Assembly (NCBI RefSeq): GCF_014323565.1
Contig: NZ_CP058669.1
Coordinates: 1,267,501-1,331,500, forward strand
Reading direction: 5' to 3'
Length of the DNA stretch: 64,000 bases
Origin: Hyphobacterium sp. CCMP332
Lineage (GTDB): Bacteria > Pseudomonadota > Alphaproteobacteria > Caulobacterales > Maricaulaceae
In this document: positions 61,463 to 64,000 of the stretch, one piece after another
How the letters are laid out: every line of letters begins with the position of its first letter
Position numbering within the stretch: the first letter of the stretch is position 1
Program-made: the position numbers and the translations under genes
Notes under the pieces: model-generated
What the model saw: the letters and a program-made list of their open reading frames with translations, nothing else
Databases searched by the model: none
What the model was told of the DNA's origin: nothing

Positions 61463-62912
61463 TCAACGCCTCGAATGGCCAGACGTTCCGGCCTGGGTGC
61501 CAGCTGACTGGCCACCGGATAGGCACAATAATCGGCTGCATAATACGCCGAGGGCCGCAGATTGCCCGACTGGCCGGGACCACCGAAGGGCATGGAGCTG
61601 GCCGCGCCCGGCGTGGGCCGGTTCCAGTTGACAATGCCCGCACACGATTCAATCCGGAAGCGATCCCACAATTCTGCGTCATCACTGACCAGACCGGAAG
61701 ACAGGCCATAAGCGGTATTGTTGACTTCTTTCAGGGCCGCCTCGAAACTGTCAGCCCGGATGATTTTCACCAGCGGACCGAAGACTTCGGCATCGGGGTG
61801 ATCGGTACCGGTGACATCGACAATGCCCGGCGAAACAAAGGCTGAACCACGATCCATGATACGCGCTTCAAGGAGGCTCTTTCCGCCGCCATCGACAAGC
61901 TTCGCCTGTGCCTTGATGACCTGATCGGCAGCCGCCTCCGTCACCAATGGCCCCATGAAGGGTTCCGGGTCATCATTCCAGGCCCCGACAGGATACGCTT
62001 CGCGAGATCGACCAGCCGCGCCACGACGGCATCTCCGGCAGGTCCGGCGGGCAGTATGATCCGGCGCGCGCAGGAACAGCGCTGACCTGAAGTCACGAAA
62101 GCCGAAAACGCCGCAATGCGGGCCGCCGCCTCGGCGTCCGCGGCATCCCAGATAACCAGCGGATTATTGCCGCCCATTTCCAGCGCCAGCTGAACGCCGG
62201 TGCGGCCGGCGAATTTCTTGTGAATGAACTGGCCGGTATTGTGTGACCCGGTGAACAAGACACCGTCCAGCTCTGCATGATCCAGCGCCGCCGCCCCCGT
62301 CTCTCTCGCGCCCGGGATCAAATTCAACACGCCGGCAGGCAAACCGGCCTTTTCCCAGACACGAACCATCCATTCGCCCACGGCAGGCGTCAGCTCGGAA
62401 GGCTTGAATACGCAGGTATTGCCGGCAATCAGCGCCGGCACAATATGCCCGTTCGGCAAATGACCGGGGAAGTTATACGGCCCCAGTACAAACATCACCC
62501 CAAGCGGTTTGTGGCGGAGCTCTGCAGACCCGAAATCCATCTCGCCTGCGTCTCGCCGGTCCGGTCATGATAGGCCTTGATGGAGATGGTGATTTTGCCC
62601 GCCATCGCTGCGCCCTCGCCCAGACAGTCCCAGAGCGGCTTGCCGGTTTCCCGGGCGATGAGCTTGGCCACCTCATCCTTGCGCGCAACCAGCAATTCGC
62701 CAAAACGTTCCACCACCGCAACTCGGTCGGCCAGGGGCGTGCGGGCCCAGCCGGAAAATGCGGTCCGCGCGGCATTGAAGGCAGCATCGACATCGCCCTC
62801 AGATGCCGCCATTCCGGTCCAGACCGTTCGCCGCTGGCCGGGTCAACGGATCGAAGCGCTCGCCTCCTCCGTTCGTCCATCTTCCATCGATAAAACACTG
62901 GCCGGTGGTCAT
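61459..62912 (-). CDS. astD: N-succinylglutamate 5-semialdehyde dehydrogenase (frameshifted)
   Basis: About 484 codons. Aldehyde dehydrogenase fold: [60 protein letters not shown] ([12 protein letters not shown] is diagnostic for AstD), [35 protein letters not shown] (catalytic Glu), [16 protein letters not shown] (catalytic Cys in GQRCSCARR) and the end [20 protein letters not shown]. It oxidises succinylglutamate semialdehyde. Overlaps both astA and astB by ATGA. Frame changes near 62820, 62540 and 61985. Confidence 0.96.
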
Positions 62913-63918
62913 GATTGCGGTCTCCATACGCGGACGGTTTCGCCTTCGCCCAGTTCGAGCGCGGCCTGGGCCTCAGCCGGGATCAAAACCTTGTCATCCT
63001 TGACGGTGACCGGGGTCCGGATGCTGCGGAAATTCTGAAAATTATCGGTCGAGACGATCCTTCGACCTCACCCTTTCCCGTTGCGATCTCGAAGCGGTCA
63101 CTTTCCCCTGGCGGTGCGCGCCTGACGCGTCGGAACCGACATCAACGGACCGCCATCAAAAATGTCGATATAGCCGTTATAGGTAAAGCCTTCCCATTCC
63201 AGCAAGCGTCGGGCACCGACACCATGTTCATGGGTCTGGCCGATCACCTCGCGCGCAGCTTCGGGAAGAATGTCCAGATAGATCATATGCTTGGGCATCA
63301 AATCCAGAATGAACTGATTATCCGAGGCGGCGCTCAAGCGATCCGCCTCGTCGAACGTCATCCGGAAAAACGGCTTCGACACATGATCAAAGAAGGGCGA
63401 TGAGCCATCGTCGCGCACAACACCGCGCAGCTCTGCCAGCACATGCGGGCCGAAGCGATCATAATCCGCCGCGATCAACAGATAGCGCGTTTGCGCTACC
63501 AGACGGCCCGCGCCATTGCCGCGCGCCGCATCGCTCACGAACAATGTGCCAACCTCTGAACATCCGGCAAAATCATTGACCAGTATCATCGCTTTCATAT
63601 CAAAGCGCCGGTCCGCTTCGGCCGATGACTGGGCCAGTGTAATGATCTTGAAATCATAATAGGGCTTGAGATGCCAACAGCGTCCTTGACCGCTGAACAG
63701 CCGAGAATTCTGCCGCTTTCGGTATCTTCCAGCATCATCTGATAGGTCGATTCAGACGGCTTTCCCGCGCTGGAAGCAAAGGCAGCTTGAGATGCCTCCA
63801 GCCTTGCCGCGAGCACATCCGGCGTGACCGAAAGGCTGGTAAAACCGGTTCCCGCCGCATCGGAGAGCGCCACGAAGGCATCAATGTCATCGCGGCGTGC
63901 CGCCCGAACTCTCAGCAT
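62909..63918 (-). CDS. astA: Arginine N-succinyltransferase (frameshifted)
   Basis: About 337 codons. First step of the pathway: arginine plus succinyl-CoA. MLRVRAARRDDIDAFVALSD, GFTSLSVTPDVLAARLE, YQMMLEDTESGRILGCSAV, AGCSEVGTLFVSDAARGNGA, DHVSKPFFRMTFDEADRLSA, DNQFILDLMPKHMIYLDILP and FTYNGYIDIFDGGPLMSVPT are family hallmarks; the C-terminus after a shift is VLIPAEAQAALELGEGETVR. Frame changes near 63680, 63590 and 63095-63060. It precedes astD with an ATGA overlap. Confidence 0.95.
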
Positions 63919-64000
63919 CTAGGCTTCCTCCTCGCCAGTTTGCGTGCGGTTTTGGCATCAAATTCGCCCGAGGCAAACTTCATCAACATGATCGCGGACA
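63917..64000 (-). CDS. 3' end of an unidentified gene upstream of astA
   Basis: Only the last ~27 codons are inside the window: SAIMLMKFASGEFDAKTARK LA, then after a likely one-base shift SEEEA and a TAG that touches the astA start. The coupling to astA suggests it belongs to the ast operon (another pathway gene or an accessory hydrolase), but the fragment is too short to name. Confidence 0.45.

Overview
The window looks like the chromosome of a marine, prosthecate-type alphaproteobacterium, most likely Caulobacterales/Maricaulales (Hyphomonadaceae-like). The pointers are a 391-residue EF-Tu gene in the tRNA-Tyr/tRNA-Gly/rlmB neighbourhood, two DUF2336 genes, a DUF6491 gene, a TonB receptor, TPR-sulfotransferases and an astA-astD-astB arginine succinyltransferase operon. 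This is inference from gene content; no 16S gene is present. Most genes need one or more single-base frame changes to be read through. These include essential genes (metG, nadK), and two of the three tRNAs also lack single bases. I therefore read most breaks as uncorrected indels in the sequence, not gene death. Coordinates of such genes run from restored start to restored stop.

Layout. 1-7.2 kb (minus strand): TonB-receptor start; a cluster of two 2-oxoglutarate/Fe(II) oxygenases around a TPR-sulfotransferase; tuf, a small membrane protein, tRNA-Gly and tRNA-Tyr. 7.3-9.8 kb (plus): rlmB, a sodium:solute symporter and a decayed PKHD-type hydroxylase. 9.8-13.7 kb (minus): a Cys-rich secreted protein, then a tight operon of secreted M20 amidohydrolase, RidA, a secreted avidin-family biotin-binding protein and a DUF819 membrane protein. 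14-18.8 kb: an ABC transporter pair, a structured non-coding stretch with a phased GGAG array, a GlsB-type protein, metG, a DUF1761 protein and tRNA-Thr.

18.8-31.2 kb is an accessory island next to tRNA-Thr. It holds a tRNA-like relic, an EEP-family lipoprotein, a giant repeat/cadherin-like secreted protein, two very small genes, a large subtilase, a serine recombinase and an IS3 element. The IS ends in a truncated sugar-porter gene. The subtilase and the giant protein share an unrecognised C-terminal module.

31.2-37.2 kb (minus) is a beta-glucan utilisation locus: GH9 endoglucanase, GH3 beta-glucosidase lipoprotein and a secreted alpha/beta-hydrolase. 37.6-43.3 kb (plus): a secreted three-repeat protein, then a translationally coupled DUF3604 / parvulin-like / HupE operon. 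43.3-48.9 kb: DsbA-like, DUF1330, MFS, cytochrome c, an outer-membrane-like protein and a class II aldolase.

49-55 kb: a signalling/cell-envelope cluster (DUF2336, NAD kinase, receiver-like, HPt, second DUF2336, SLT transglycosylase) followed by a ThiO-like oxidase. 55-60 kb: DUF6491, M48 protease, AsmA-like and a five-domain beta/gamma-crystallin secreted protein. 60-64 kb (minus): the ast operon, running off the right edge. The most unusual parts are the avidin operon, the oxygenase/sulfotransferase cluster beside tuf, the GGAG array and the shared module in the island.
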